From assembly GCA_026707935.1 (NCBI GenBank), contig JAPOVX010000152.1, positions 1-37,928 of the forward strand: a DNA stretch of 37,928 nt. The letters run 5' to 3'. The translations under genes and the position numbers were made by a program. This document shows positions 8,707-16,698 of this stretch, piece by piece (within the stretch, counting starts at the first letter, position 1; every line of letters begins with the position of its first letter). The notes beneath the pieces were generated by a model that saw only the letters and a program-made list of their open reading frames with translations, searched no databases and was not told the DNA's origin. This stretch comes from Paracoccaceae bacterium (GTDB taxonomy: Bacteria > Pseudomonadota > Alphaproteobacteria > Rhodobacterales > Rhodobacteraceae).

Positions 8707-9404
8707 CCGGAACCGTCCACGGCGTCGGGGTCGGTCCAGGTGATCCCGAACTGATGACGCTGAAAGCGTTCCGGCTGATCTCCGGTGCCGAGGTCGTTGC
8801 CTACCCGATCCTGGAGGCATCGGAGAGCTTTGCCCGTTCGGTCGCCGCCAAGGTCATGTCGCCTGCTGTGAAGGAAATTCCGATCACGGTCCCGATGTCG
8901 ACGAGGCGGGCACCGGCCCAGGCGGCATATGATCGGGGCTCCGACGCTATTGCGACCGAACTTGAGGCCGACAGGGATGTCGTCGTTCTTTGTGAAGGCG
9001 ACCCGTTGTTTTACGGTTCCTTCATGTATCTGCACTCCAGGTTGTCCGGTCGATTCCGGGTTGAGGTCGTCCCGGGTGTGAACTCGGTAACGGCATGTGC
9101 CGCGGCGCTCGGCCGGCCGCTGGTTGCACGGAACGAAGCCCTCACGATTATTCCCGGAACACTACCGGAAGCCGAGCTCGAACATCGAATCGCCGGTGCC
9201 GATGCCGTCGCAATCATGAAGGTCGGCCGTCACCTGGAAAAGATCAGGAGGGTCCTGGCACGCCTGGGGCGCGCCGAAACCGCAGGCTACATTGAACGTG
9301 CAACGCTGGCCAACCAGAAGGTCCTGCCGCTCGGTGAGGCTCCCGGGCCGGCACCCTATTTTTCGATGATCCTGGTAGGAAGAAAGGTCGACCCGTGGCT
9401 CTAG
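8703..9404 (+). CDS. cobI: CbiL/CobI precorrin-2 C20-methyltransferase
   Basis: SAM-dependent methylase acting on (cobalt-)precorrin-2 to give (cobalt-)factor/precorrin-3. 233 residues of the tetrapyrrole methylase fold. The N-terminal glycine loop is VHGVGVGPGDPELMTLKA. The pattern VVVLCEGDPLFYGSFMYL is characteristic of CbiL/CobI, as are VEVVPGVNSVTACAAALG and a late AIMKVGRHLEKI. The start is ATG 8703, in ATGA overlap with cobL; the longer frame upstream is spurious. The 3' end overlaps cbiGH by 10 nt. Confidence 0.95.
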   Translation: MTGTVHGVGVGPGDPELMTLKAFRLISGAEVVAYPILEASESFARSVAAKVMSPAVKEIPITVPMSTRRAPAQAAYDRGSDAIATELEADRDVVVLCEGDPLFYGSFMYLHSRLSGRFRVEVVPGVNSVTACAAALGRPLVARNEALTIIPGTLPEAELEHRIAGADAVAIMKVGRHLEKIRRVLARLGRAETAGYIERATLANQKVLPLGEAPGPAPYFSMILVGRKVDPWL

Positions 9405-11197
9405 CACCGGTGGTTGTCTGCCTGTCGCGAACGGGTGAGGAAACAGCCCGGAGGATCGCCGATATCCTGGACTGCGGCATTCACGGTCTTGCCAGGCGTA
9501 CGGAAAATGCGGACGTCAAGTTCGACAATGCGGCGGACCATCTTCAATCGCTGTTCGTGGCGGGGACTCCGATCATCGGCGTCTGCGCTACCGGTATACT
9601 CGTCAGGGTCCTTTCGCCTTTCCTGGCCAGCAAATCGACGGAGCCGCCGGTTCTCGCCGTTGCCGAAGATGGCTCAGCGGTCATTCCCCTGCTCGGCGGG
9701 CACCGGGGAGCCAATCGCATTGCACGTCATCTGGCCGAGAATCTCGGTTGCCATGCGGCAGTAACCACCGCGGGAGACGTAACCCTTGGCGTCGCGCTCG
9801 ACGAGCCTCCTCCTGGCTGGCGGCTGGCGAACCCGGAGCACGCAGGTGCTGCCATGGCCGACCTGCTTGCAGGTGCGGGCGCCAGGATCGAGGGCGAGAA
9901 TGTCTTTGGCCTGGAGGCCAGACCCGATGGCAGGATCTCCCTGGTCGCAACCGAACAGGCGGAACCGGCGGACAAGGGGAAACTGGTCTACCACCCTGTC
10001 CAGTTCGTGCTTGGGGTTGGATGTTCGCGTGGCTGCGAAGCCGAAGAACTGGCGGCACTTGCGGATTCCGTTCTGACGCGTTCCGGGATCGCACCGGGCT
10101 CGATTGCATGTGTCGCGTCGCTGGATCTCAAGGCGGACGAGCCGGCGGTATTCGAGTTGGCGGATTCACTCGATGTCCCCCTGTCACTGTTTTCCGCCGC
10201 GGAACTGGAGGCGGAATCCCATCGTCTCGCCAATCCGTCAGAGGTCGTGTTCAGGGAAGTCGGGTGTCACGGGGTGGCCGAAGCCGCGGCACTTGCCGTG
10301 AGCGGTGACGCCGGACGACTCGTTGTCGAAAAGACCAGGACGAAGAATGCAACCTGTGCCCTCGCACGGTCACGGACGCCGATTGTCTCCATTCCGGGCC
10401 GCCGGCGCGGATCGCTTGCAATTGTCGGCCTTGGGCCGGGGAAGGCCGAATGGCGCACGCCGGAAGCGATCCGAATGATCGCGCGCGCCGACGAGGTCGT
10501 CGGCTACGATTCCTACATCGACCTCCTGGGCCCGCTGGCCGCAGGGTGTACGCGCACCGGTTTTTCGCTGGGCCAGGAGCGGGAACGATGCCGGTACGCG
10601 CTGGAACAAGCCGGGGCAGGCCGCCAGGTCGTGCTCGTATCCTCAGGAGATGCAGGAATCTACGCGATGGCGTCACTCGTTTACGAGATGCTCGATCGCG
10701 CCACGGAGGGCAACGGATTGAGCGATGCCGCAGGGCGGGTCGAAGTCGTCTGCGCGCCGGGCGTGTCGGCAATGCAGGCGGCGGCGGCCAGGACCGGCGC
10801 ACTGCTTGGCCATGACTTTTGTGCGATTTCGCTTTCCGACCTGTTGACGCCGAGGGACGTGATCCTGCGGCGAATACGTGCGGCGGCGGAAGGCGATTTT
10901 GTCATTGCGTTCTACAATCCGTCGTCGAGGCAACGTCGCGGTCTGGTCGGTACCGCAAAGGATATCCTGTTGGATTTCCGGCCGGCGAATACCCCGGTCG
11001 TTCTTGCGCGTTCACTGGGCCGGCCAGGCGAGCGGCTGGCCTATGCGACCCTTGCCGAACTCGATGTCGGCGGGACGGACATGTTGACGACGGTGCTGGT
11101 CGGGTCGAGTCGGAGCCGGAGTTTTCAGGTGGGTGGACGCACGAGAGTCTACACCCCGCGCGGTTACGAAACCCGTGGAGAGGCATGTTCTCCATGA
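9395..11197 (+). CDS. cbiGH: CbiG-CbiH fusion: cobalt-precorrin-5A hydrolase + precorrin-3B C17-methyltransferase
   Basis: 600 residues. The first 330 or so are CbiG-like: IIGVCATGILVRVLSP, AVAEDGSAVIPLLGGHRGANRIAR and the C-terminal CbiG/CobE subdomain FVLGVGCSRGCEAEEL. CbiG opens the delta-lactone of cobalt-precorrin-5A. From about residue 338 a tetrapyrrole methylase begins (LAIVGLGPGKAEWRTPEA), with YDSYIDLLGPL, VSSGDAGIYAMASLVYE and the late FYNPSSRQR motif of CbiH/CobJ, which makes the C-17 methylation and ring contraction. The start is GTG 9395, 10 nt inside cobI. Such fusions are known. CbiG supports the cobalt-early pathway suggested by cbiX. Confidence 0.93.
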   Translation: MALAPVVVCLSRTGEETARRIADILDCGIHGLARRTENADVKFDNAADHLQSLFVAGTPIIGVCATGILVRVLSPFLASKSTEPPVLAVAEDGSAVIPLLGGHRGANRIARHLAENLGCHAAVTTAGDVTLGVALDEPPPGWRLANPEHAGAAMADLLAGAGARIEGENVFGLEARPDGRISLVATEQAEPADKGKLVYHPVQFVLGVGCSRGCEAEELAALADSVLTRSGIAPGSIACVASLDLKADEPAVFELADSLDVPLSLFSAAELEAESHRLANPSEVVFREVGCHGVAEAAALAVSGDAGRLVVEKTRTKNATCALARSRTPIVSIPGRRRGSLAIVGLGPGKAEWRTPEAIRMIARADEVVGYDSYIDLLGPLAAGCTRTGFSLGQERERCRYALEQAGAGRQVVLVSSGDAGIYAMASLVYEMLDRATEGNGLSDAAGRVEVVCAPGVSAMQAAAARTGALLGHDFCAISLSDLLTPRDVILRRIRAAAEGDFVIAFYNPSSRQRRGLVGTAKDILLDFRPANTPVVLARSLGRPGERLAYATLAELDVGGTDMLTTVLVGSSRSRSFQVGGRTRVYTPRGYETRGEACSP

Positions 11198-11361
11198 AGT
11201 CGGACGGGCACGAGCCAAGGGTGGATAAGAGAATCGATCCGTCAGGGTGCGCATCCGCCGGGCGGGGTTCATGGCGGGAACGGGGCGGGCCGAGCGGGCA
11301 TGAGCAGGATTCCCTCGTTCCCGGGAGATCGTCCGGAAACCATCAGGGAAAGATGACATGA
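11194..11361 (+). CDS. Possible small coupled ORF between cbiGH and cobM
   Basis: 55 codons (58 if ATG 11185 is used). The ATG at 11194 shares ATGA with the cbiGH stop, and a GGAGAGG site lies just upstream. The stop TGA (11359-11361) shares ATGA with the cobM start. The encoded peptide (MKSDGHEPRVDKRIDPSGCA...) is hydrophilic, Gly/Ser/Arg-rich, with no domain I recognise. The double stop/start overlap is what a translated linker gene would show; without it, the spacing to cobM would be unusually wide for this operon. It could equally be untranslated spacer. Confidence 0.3.
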   Translation: MKSDGHEPRVDKRIDPSGCASAGRGSWRERGGPSGHEQDSLVPGRSSGNHQGKMT

Positions 11362-12149
11362 CGGTCTTCTTTGTCGGCGCAGGTCCCGGGGATCCGGATC
11401 TCATTACCGTAAAGGGCGCACGTGTCATCGCTCGGTGCCGGACCTGCCTCTTTGCCGGCTCACTCGTGCCCGAAGCAATCATCCAGTCGGCGCCGTCGGG
11501 GGCCACGGTCCTGGATACGTCGAAGATGACGCTCGACCAAACCCATGAGGCGATCATGAATGCGCATGCCCGTGGAGACGACGTGTCCCGGGTTCATTCG
11601 GGAGATCCTTCGCTCTACGGAGCGATAGCCGAGCAGATCAGGAGGTTGAAGTCTGAGGGCGTCGATTACGAGATCATTCCGGGCGTTCCGGCCTATGCGG
11701 CCACGGCTGCCGCGCTCGGGCAGGAGCTGACAATTCCTGGCCTGGCGCAGTCGATCGTCCTGACCCGGATGTCGATTCAATCGACGGCAATGCCTCCCGG
11801 TGAGACACTCGAGAATTTTGCACGTAGCGGCACGACGCTGGTTATCCATCTCGCGGTCAGAAACATGCGCGAGATCGAACGCCGTCTGACTCCGTTCTAC
11901 GGAGCTGGCTGCCCGGTGGTTGTCGCCTACAGGGTCGGGTGGCCGGATCAAGCGATCGTGACTGGTACGCTTTCCGACATTCGCAAAAAAGTGCGGGAGG
12001 CGCGGATCACGCGAACGGCTTTGATTCTGGTCGGTCCGGTTCTTGGAGAGGTGACGGAATTTCCGGATTCCGCACTTTACGATCCACGGAAACCTCATGT
12101 TCTGCGCCCTGTCACAGGGGTCGAGCTCGATGAAACATACAACACGTGA
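11358..12149 (+). CDS. cobM: CbiF/CobM precorrin-4 C11-methyltransferase
   Basis: SAM-dependent methylation of C-11 of (cobalt-)precorrin-4. 263 residues, a typical length. The N-terminal loop is VFFVGAGPGDPDLITVKG. Other family markers are CLFAGSLVPEAI, RVHSGDPSLYGAIAEQI, YEIIPGVPAYAATAAALG and LVIHLAVRNM. ATG 11358 follows AGGGAAAG. Last corrin-ring gene of the run; the 3' end overlaps the start of the next gene by about 20 nt. Confidence 0.95.
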   Translation: MTVFFVGAGPGDPDLITVKGARVIARCRTCLFAGSLVPEAIIQSAPSGATVLDTSKMTLDQTHEAIMNAHARGDDVSRVHSGDPSLYGAIAEQIRRLKSEGVDYEIIPGVPAYAATAAALGQELTIPGLAQSIVLTRMSIQSTAMPPGETLENFARSGTTLVIHLAVRNMREIERRLTPFYGAGCPVVVAYRVGWPDQAIVTGTLSDIRKKVREARITRTALILVGPVLGEVTEFPDSALYDPRKPHVLRPVTGVELDETYNT

Positions 12150-13326
12150 GAACCGTTGTGGGCACGTACCCGCAGTTCGAAATTTGACACTGGCAACGAT
12201 GGGATTCTCCTGGCTGCCTGTTGCGTCGATGGCCATCTATGTGGCCGTGTTCGGCGTCGCAACGGCGGAGGCAGCGGAGCGCCAGGCTGCTGCCGGTACG
12301 GTTTCAGTCACGAAGGTCGTTGGCGAACTCGATGTTCCGTGGGCGCTCGCCTTTCTGCCTGACGGCGGGTTTCTGGTCACCGAACGCAGCGGCAGGCTCC
12401 TTCATTTTGACAGCAGCCTCCGACGAACCGGGGTCTCGGGTGTTCCGGATGTTCTTGACAAAGGGCAGGGCGGGCTCCTCGATCTTGCCGTGGCAAGGGA
12501 CTTCCCCCGAAGTCGAGAAATCTTCCTGACATTCTCGAAACCCTATCGAAACGGCCGCAGGGGAGGGACAGCACTTGCTTCGGCCACCCTTTCCGATGAC
12601 AATACCCGCCTTTCCGATGTGAAGCTTCTCTTCGAAATGGGCAGGCCGACGACCGGTGGAAGGCATTTCGGGTCCCGCGTCGTCGAGGCACCGGACGGTA
12701 CGCTGTTTGTGACGATCGGGGATCGGGGCAAGCGTGACACAGCCCAGGACCTTTCCGTTCACAACGGCAAGATCGTCCGTCTGGGACGCGACGGGTCAAT
12801 ACCGAGGGACAACCCTTTTGCCGGGGTCGCCAACGCCCGTTCCGAAATCTGGTCTCTTGGTCACCGAAACCCGCAGAGCCTTGCGCTCGATGACCGGGGG
12901 ACGATCTGGGCGGTGGAACACGGCCCCAAGGGCGGCGACGAGATCAACCGGATAGCCAAGGGTCTCAATTACGGCTGGCCGATCATCGGTTACGGTCGAC
13001 ACTACTCCGGCGCGAAGATCGGTGTCGGGCAATCGAAGGAAGGGCTGGAGCAGCCTGCCTTCCATTGGGATCCTTCAATTGCTCCGAGCGGGCTGATGAT
13101 CTACTCGGGCCGGCTTTGGCCGGAATGGAGCGGACACTTCTTCGTCGGCTCACTCAAGCTTGACCACGTTTCGCGGCTGAAACCCGGTTCCCGTTTCGAA
13201 GAGGAAGAGCGACTGGCGTTTCCGGAGACCGACCGGGTCAGGGACGTCCGTGAAGCGCCCGATGGCTCGATTTGGTTTCTGTCGGAAGGCCACGGCGCGG
13301 TATTCAGGATCGCGCCTGTTCCGTAG
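12130..13326 (+). CDS. Exported PQQ-dependent sugar dehydrogenase-like beta-propeller (YliI/aldose dehydrogenase type)
   Basis: 398 residues. A signal-like N-terminus (hydrophobic MGFSWLPVASMAIYVAVFGV, then ATAEAA) suggests periplasmic location. The remainder is the soluble glucose dehydrogenase/sorbosone dehydrogenase fold: DVPWALAFLPDGGFLVTER, VTIGDRGKRDTAQDLSVHNGK, IWSLGHRNPQSLALD, WAVEHGPKGGDEIN, NYGWPIIGYG and REAPDGSIWFLSE. Members oxidise aldoses using PQQ, but some bind no PQQ, so the substrate is open. ATG 12130 overlaps cobM; ATG 12199 would give a shorter signal peptide but has no clear ribosome site. The link to the B12 operon is positional only. Confidence 0.85.
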   Translation: MKHTTRENRCGHVPAVRNLTLATMGFSWLPVASMAIYVAVFGVATAEAAERQAAAGTVSVTKVVGELDVPWALAFLPDGGFLVTERSGRLLHFDSSLRRTGVSGVPDVLDKGQGGLLDLAVARDFPRSREIFLTFSKPYRNGRRGGTALASATLSDDNTRLSDVKLLFEMGRPTTGGRHFGSRVVEAPDGTLFVTIGDRGKRDTAQDLSVHNGKIVRLGRDGSIPRDNPFAGVANARSEIWSLGHRNPQSLALDDRGTIWAVEHGPKGGDEINRIAKGLNYGWPIIGYGRHYSGAKIGVGQSKEGLEQPAFHWDPSIAPSGLMIYSGRLWPEWSGHFFVGSLKLDHVSRLKPGSRFEEEERLAFPETDRVRDVREAPDGSIWFLSEGHGAVFRIAPVP

Positions 13327-13385
13327 ACGCGTATGAATTCGGAAACTGTTTTCGACACGTGGCCGATCGTCAGTAGCGGGATCCT

Positions 13386-13946
13386 TCAGGCAGCAGCTTT
13401 CCACTTGATGGAACAGCCCATCGAGGGAACCTGGTCTCGGGGCCCCTCACCGGTATCGGCGATCAACTTCATGGCGTCGAACAGGTCACGGCTCATGTCC
13501 GGCGTGGGGGCATTGCGTCCGGCGCTGTCGAGACGGCCCCGATACTGGAGCTGGAGTTTTGAATTGAACCCGAAGAAATCCGGCGTGCACTCGGCAGCAT
13601 ATGCCCGTGCGGCCGACTGGTCCTCGTCATGCAGGTACGGAAACGAGAATCCCGAGTCCCTGGCGAATTCAATCATGTTGGGGAAGGAATCATCCGGATA
13701 GCTGCGGGCATCGTTCGAACAGATGGCAGCCACCCCGATGCCGATGTCCCTGAGTGCCAACGCTTCCTTGGCGAGGCGGTCGCGGACCGAAACGACGAAC
13801 GGGCAGTGGTTGCAGATGAACATGATCAATGTTCCGTTTTCCCCCGCGACATCACCAAGCGAAACGGTTTCGCCTTCGGTTGACGGAAGGCTGAAATCGG
13901 GGGCTTCCCAGCCGAAATCACAAACAGGCGGGCGCATTGCAGGCAT
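13386..13946 (-). CDS. Thioredoxin-family / AhpC-TSA-like protein
   Basis: 186 residues of thioredoxin fold: DFGWEAPDFSLPSTEGETVS leads into LIMFICNHCPFVVSVRDRL, giving a CxxC (C-N-H-C-P) motif in the active-site position. GVAAICSNDARSYPDD, FPYLHDEDQSAARAYAAECTPDFFGF and RNAPTPDMSRDLFDAM follow; this pattern is typical of the redoxin-domain 'thioredoxin family protein' group. Probable cytoplasmic thiol-disulfide oxidoreductase. ATG 13946 has a clear GAGGAG site. Convergent with the sugar dehydrogenase gene. Confidence 0.88.
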   Translation of the reverse strand: MPAMRPPVCDFGWEAPDFSLPSTEGETVSLGDVAGENGTLIMFICNHCPFVVSVRDRLAKEALALRDIGIGVAAICSNDARSYPDDSFPNMIEFARDSGFSFPYLHDEDQSAARAYAAECTPDFFGFNSKLQLQYRGRLDSAGRNAPTPDMSRDLFDAMKLIADTGEGPRDQVPSMGCSIKWKAAA

Positions 13947-14500
13947 TGATGACTCCTCAAAATGGCTGGTTTCCAGCGATCGAAATTTGGTTCATCCTGT
14001 ATAGCAGGCGACCTGCCCGAGGAAAACGCCAATAGCCGCTGTCTTGCCATTTCATTCGCCCTGGTGGCAGCTGGTCTTTCCCCTGCATTCGCAGGAGAGG
14101 GCCTCAAAGTACGGCCAGGAAGCAGGAGTTCGTGCGTGACGCAGGATTTTCGGGATACCGGCCGCTTGGTCGGCTCTTTGACGGCGATTCAAGGTTAACC
14201 CGAGGTCCGAAACGAGTCAGGCGGAGCCGCAGTTGTAGCTGCGTGATCCGAGCACCGCACGCAACTTGTCGATTGGCATGCCCAAATTTGGGCAGATCGA
14301 ATGCATGGTTGCGCAAACAAGTCTTGCAAGCTTTCCCGGATGAAGCGGGACCCGCATCGAACCCCGAAACGGATGGCCGGATTTCTGGCTTTCACCTGGG
14401 AACGGAAACAGTCGACGGTTCCCGTTGAGGCACTGTCGTCGGTCCGTGCTCCGATTGTTCTGTGCCCGTTCACCGGGTCAGAGGACAGGGCGTAGCATGC
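13947..14500. other. Intergenic stretch, nothing certain
   Basis: No gene is recognised in 554 bp. A plus-strand frame at 13962-14198 contains a signal-peptide-like hydrophobic patch (CLAISFALVAAGLSPAFAG), but it has no ribosome site and its tail is composition-like noise. The part near 13947-14010 should hold the promoter of the thioredoxin-like gene on the minus strand. Confidence 0.35.
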
Positions 14501-14812
14501 TCAGGCAACCCGTCGGTCGAACGGAACGAGTTCGATGTCGAGGCCCCGCATGCAGGCCTGGTCAATGTCATAGCTGGTCTGCATCCGCATTGGCGTATCC
14601 ATCGATACGCCGAATGCCTTTTCAATTCTGAGGGTCATTTCCGGCGAAAGACTGGCGCGCTCGTTGAGCAGCGCGGACAGTGCCGGTCGAGTTACTCCTA
14701 GCGTTCGCGCGGACTCGGTCACCGTCAAGCCGAGTGCCTCGCCGATTTCGCTCTTCACGAACCTGCCCGGGTGAGCCGGGTTCTTCGTCCGAATCCCTCG
14801 TGACGTGTTCAT
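14501..14812 (-). CDS. higA: HigA-family antitoxin (XRE-type HTH)
   Basis: 103 residues. It begins RTKNPAHPGRFVKSEIGEALG, the typical HigA opening (P-x-HPG). The helix-turn-helix lies at about residues 29-60: VTESARTLGVTRPALSALL then ERASLSPEMTLRIEKAFG. The DNA-binding antitoxin neutralises HigB and represses its operon. ATG 14812 follows GGGGGTAACG, 9 nt after the stop of the higB remnant, the usual toxin-first order. The gene appears intact although its toxin gene does not. Confidence 0.9.
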   Translation of the reverse strand: MNTSRGIRTKNPAHPGRFVKSEIGEALGLTVTESARTLGVTRPALSALLNERASLSPEMTLRIEKAFGVSMDTPMRMQTSYDIDQACMRGLDIELVPFDRRVA

Positions 14813-14821
14813 CGTTACCCC

Positions 14822-15106
14822 CTAGTGACAATCCTCGTGGTCCAGATCGACAGTTTTGTCCCCTGACCGGTCGATCCGAAATGTGATTCGCCCGTTTTTC
14901 GTGACCGGCTGTCTTCATATGTCCGTGCGTTTGCCCTCAAGCCGGCGCGCCTTCCAGGCGGGAACCGCCAGCAACACTTCCTCGCGTTCCATGTCCTGGA
15001 GGAAGGAAAGGATGCGCCGCAACTCAGGCACGACGGCAGGTTGGAGCGCGGCGGTGTTGTCATCCTCCAAGAACCGACGAAGACCCTTGTGGCGTATGCT
15101 GCGGAC
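14822..15106 (-). pseudogene. higB: higB toxin (RelE-like mRNA interferase) with internal stop
   Basis: The minus-strand frame reads RSIRHKGLRRFLEDDNTAAL, then a helix rich in L/R/E (VPELRRILSFLQDMEREEV), then PAWKARRLEGKRTDI, a TGA at 14915-14917, then RQPVTKNGRITFRIDRSG ending DLDHEDCH at the higA boundary. The stop replaces the Trp that HigB proteins have in this position (G-x-W-S/R-x-x-V-x-x-N-x-R-I-x-F), so one G-to-A-type change explains it. The expected start position codes GTC (15104-15106), not ATG or GTG, so the start is also lost or lies further upstream. The rest has not decayed, so inactivation looks recent. An assembly error is possible for either change. Confidence 0.8.
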
Positions 15107-15136
15107 TCTCGTGGTATTCTCTATCCGGAGTACATG

Positions 15137-15158
15137 TTAAGCGTCGAGCGACGCTAAA
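15137..15158. promoter_or_regulatory. Palindromic candidate operator of the higBA locus
   Basis: GCGTCG-AG-CGACGC (15141-15154) is a perfect 6-bp inverted repeat with a 2-bp centre. The A/T pair at 15140/15155 and flanking TT/AA at 15137-15138/15157-15158 extend it. It lies about 30 nt upstream of the higB reading frame. HigA proteins repress their own operon through such palindromes, so HigA binding here is inferred. Confidence 0.55.
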
Positions 15159-15561
15159 CGGCAGAATCGCCAATGCTTGAAATTCAGGGCCTATTTCGTT
15201 GATTCCGAGGCCTGGAAAGTCGAAATTTGTCAACACCTGCAAGAAAGGAGCGCCTGCAGTCTCTCGTGGTCAAAAGCGTTCTGGAGACATGGTCGGCCGG
15301 TTCGTTACGGGTGTGAAAACAGTAACTGGACGAGCGGAAACGGAAACGGGTCGTCGCCACCATTCGAACGTGGAAAGGTGCAAGCAGGCGGAAGGAAAAA
15401 GGTCGTGTCGTTGAGTCCAGAGCGCAGAAACGTGGTTCTGCAAGCAGCCGCGCCGGCCAGGTGAGACCAGTGATGGATCGCTGACCACATACATCTTCAT
15501 TTTCCGCTTGTGGGAGTTACAACGGTTGAAAACCAGGTCGAACCGGCGATCCGGACGGTTT
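15159..15561. other. Intergenic stretch, no gene recognised
   Basis: About 400 bp between the higBA operator and the promoter of the cytochrome gene. Short open frames exist (plus 15177-15464 and 15199-15414), but the peptides are composition-like and lack ribosome sites or family motifs. No tRNA, repeat array or terminator was seen. Confidence 0.3.
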
Positions 15562-15567
15562 TATAAT
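15562..15567 (+). promoter_or_regulatory. Candidate -10 element for the cytochrome c gene
   Basis: A perfect TATAAT hexamer 60 nt upstream of the cytochrome start. The best -35 match is TCGAAC, 18 nt upstream, which agrees with the consensus at only three positions. An extended -10 or an activator may therefore be involved. Confidence 0.4.
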
Positions 15568-15626
15568 GGCAGGAATTCATGCCTGATCTCCCGGTTCGTG
15601 GAACCGAACACAAAAGGACACAAGTC

Positions 15627-16064
15627 ATGGTGTATGCGAGAAAGGCGGCCGGTATGGCAATCATACTCATGGCCGGCGTGGTGGCCTGGTTGTTGCTACG
15701 GCCGGATCCGGAGCCGAATCAGGTGGAACCGGCGGTCGATTCAGTTGCCTTGGCTGACGTCACCGTTCCGGAATCCCTGTCAGCCAGGGCGCGGGCAGGG
15801 GAGCGGATTTTCGTCGAGAACTGCGTGACATGTCACGGGATCAATGCTGCCGGAAAGGACGGGATTGGACCACCACTCGTTCACATATTTTACGAACCCT
15901 CCCATCATGGCGATGAAGCCATCCAGAGGGCGGTGGCGGTCGGTGTCACAAGTCACCACTGGTCCTTCGGCGACATGGCGCCGATAGATGGCCTGACAAG
16001 GAGCGACGTGGGATTGGTGATTGCCTATATACGCGAGCTTCAGCGAGCGAACGGGATAAGGTGA
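15627..16064 (+). CDS. Membrane-anchored monohaem c-type cytochrome
   Basis: 145 residues. It has a short basic N-terminus and one hydrophobic helix (AGMAIILMAGVVAWLLL, about residues 8-24) with no evident cleavage site, so it is probably an uncleaved anchor facing the periplasm. ENCVTCHGINAAG (CxxCH at 66-70) is the haem site, and the later DMAPIDGLT offers the axial Met. The remainder (IGPPLVHIFYEPSHHGDEAI, VGLVIAYIRELQ) is a standard class I cytochrome c domain. ATG 15627 is chosen because an AAGGAC site precedes it; the frame extends 16 codons further up. The redox partner is unknown and the gene stands alone. Confidence 0.85.
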   Translation: MVYARKAAGMAIILMAGVVAWLLLRPDPEPNQVEPAVDSVALADVTVPESLSARARAGERIFVENCVTCHGINAAGKDGIGPPLVHIFYEPSHHGDEAIQRAVAVGVTSHHWSFGDMAPIDGLTRSDVGLVIAYIRELQRANGIR

Positions 16065-16427
16065 TCAATGAGCTCAAGTTCGATTTTTTGAGCACCGGGC
16101 TAACTGCCGTTCAGCGAGCACGGTTGCGGCCGGTTTCTTTCGCTTATACTCATGGCAACGTTTCGCCCGACGACACGCCAGACCGCGGCGAAGCCTGGTG
16201 CAGCCAAACAAGCGTTCTGCTTGGACCATCGAGAGTCCAAATTCAAATCAGAACCCAGCCACTCGAAGCCGAATGGAAACCCGTGTTGAGGTCCAATCAC
16301 CTGATGGGTTTAACCGGCGGGCTTCATCCGGCTTGACGTCAGTCAGGGCCAGGAACATTCGATCGGGCCTGCATAGGCTGCTTGCACTGCAGGCGAGACG
16401 TGCAGATGCCAGCTTGGCTGCCGTGCG
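16065..16427. other. Intergenic stretch, possibly more recombinase debris
   Basis: No intact gene. It lies just upstream of the recombinase remnant and may contain unrecognisable remains of the same gene, but I cannot align any part of it. A GTG frame overlapping the cytochrome stop (16061-16336) has no family features. Confidence 0.3.
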
Positions 16428-16676
16428 TTCCGGGACGACAGGTTCCAGATCACGTTCGTGGCCGTTATCCGGACCATCGCCCGGGAACGGCGCTGTGCGG
16501 TAGAGGTCGGACGCGAACCCTCGCGCCATTTGCATCACCGCTTGCCCGGAAACCCCGACACGCGGGTGGAGGTTGCCCGGTACCTGGCCGGTCGTGCGAA
16601 AACGGAGCCGACACGCCTTTATGGCCGCCGCGCCGAGACAATCTTGCTGGACGAAATCAGGTGGATCGGTATCTAG
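16428..16676 (+). pseudogene. C-terminal remnant of a tyrosine recombinase (site-specific integrase)
   Basis: About 83 codons whose end matches the close of integrases of the type ending GH-x-x-P-x-T-T-x-L-Y-D-R-R-x-x-x-(V/I)-x-L-D-E-(V/I)-x-R-I: here ARYLAGRAKTEPTRLYGRR, then AETILLDEIRWIGI. The candidate nucleophile Tyr codon is at 16620-16622. Upstream, AVIRTIARERRCAVEVG resembles the helix before the HxxR box, but the expected H-x-F-R-A-T is unrecognisable (REPSRHLHHRL). The N-terminal catalytic half is missing. The product cannot be active and looks like an eroded scar of a past integration. Confidence 0.6.
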
Positions 16677-16698
16677 AGGCAGGGAAGGAACCTGGACC

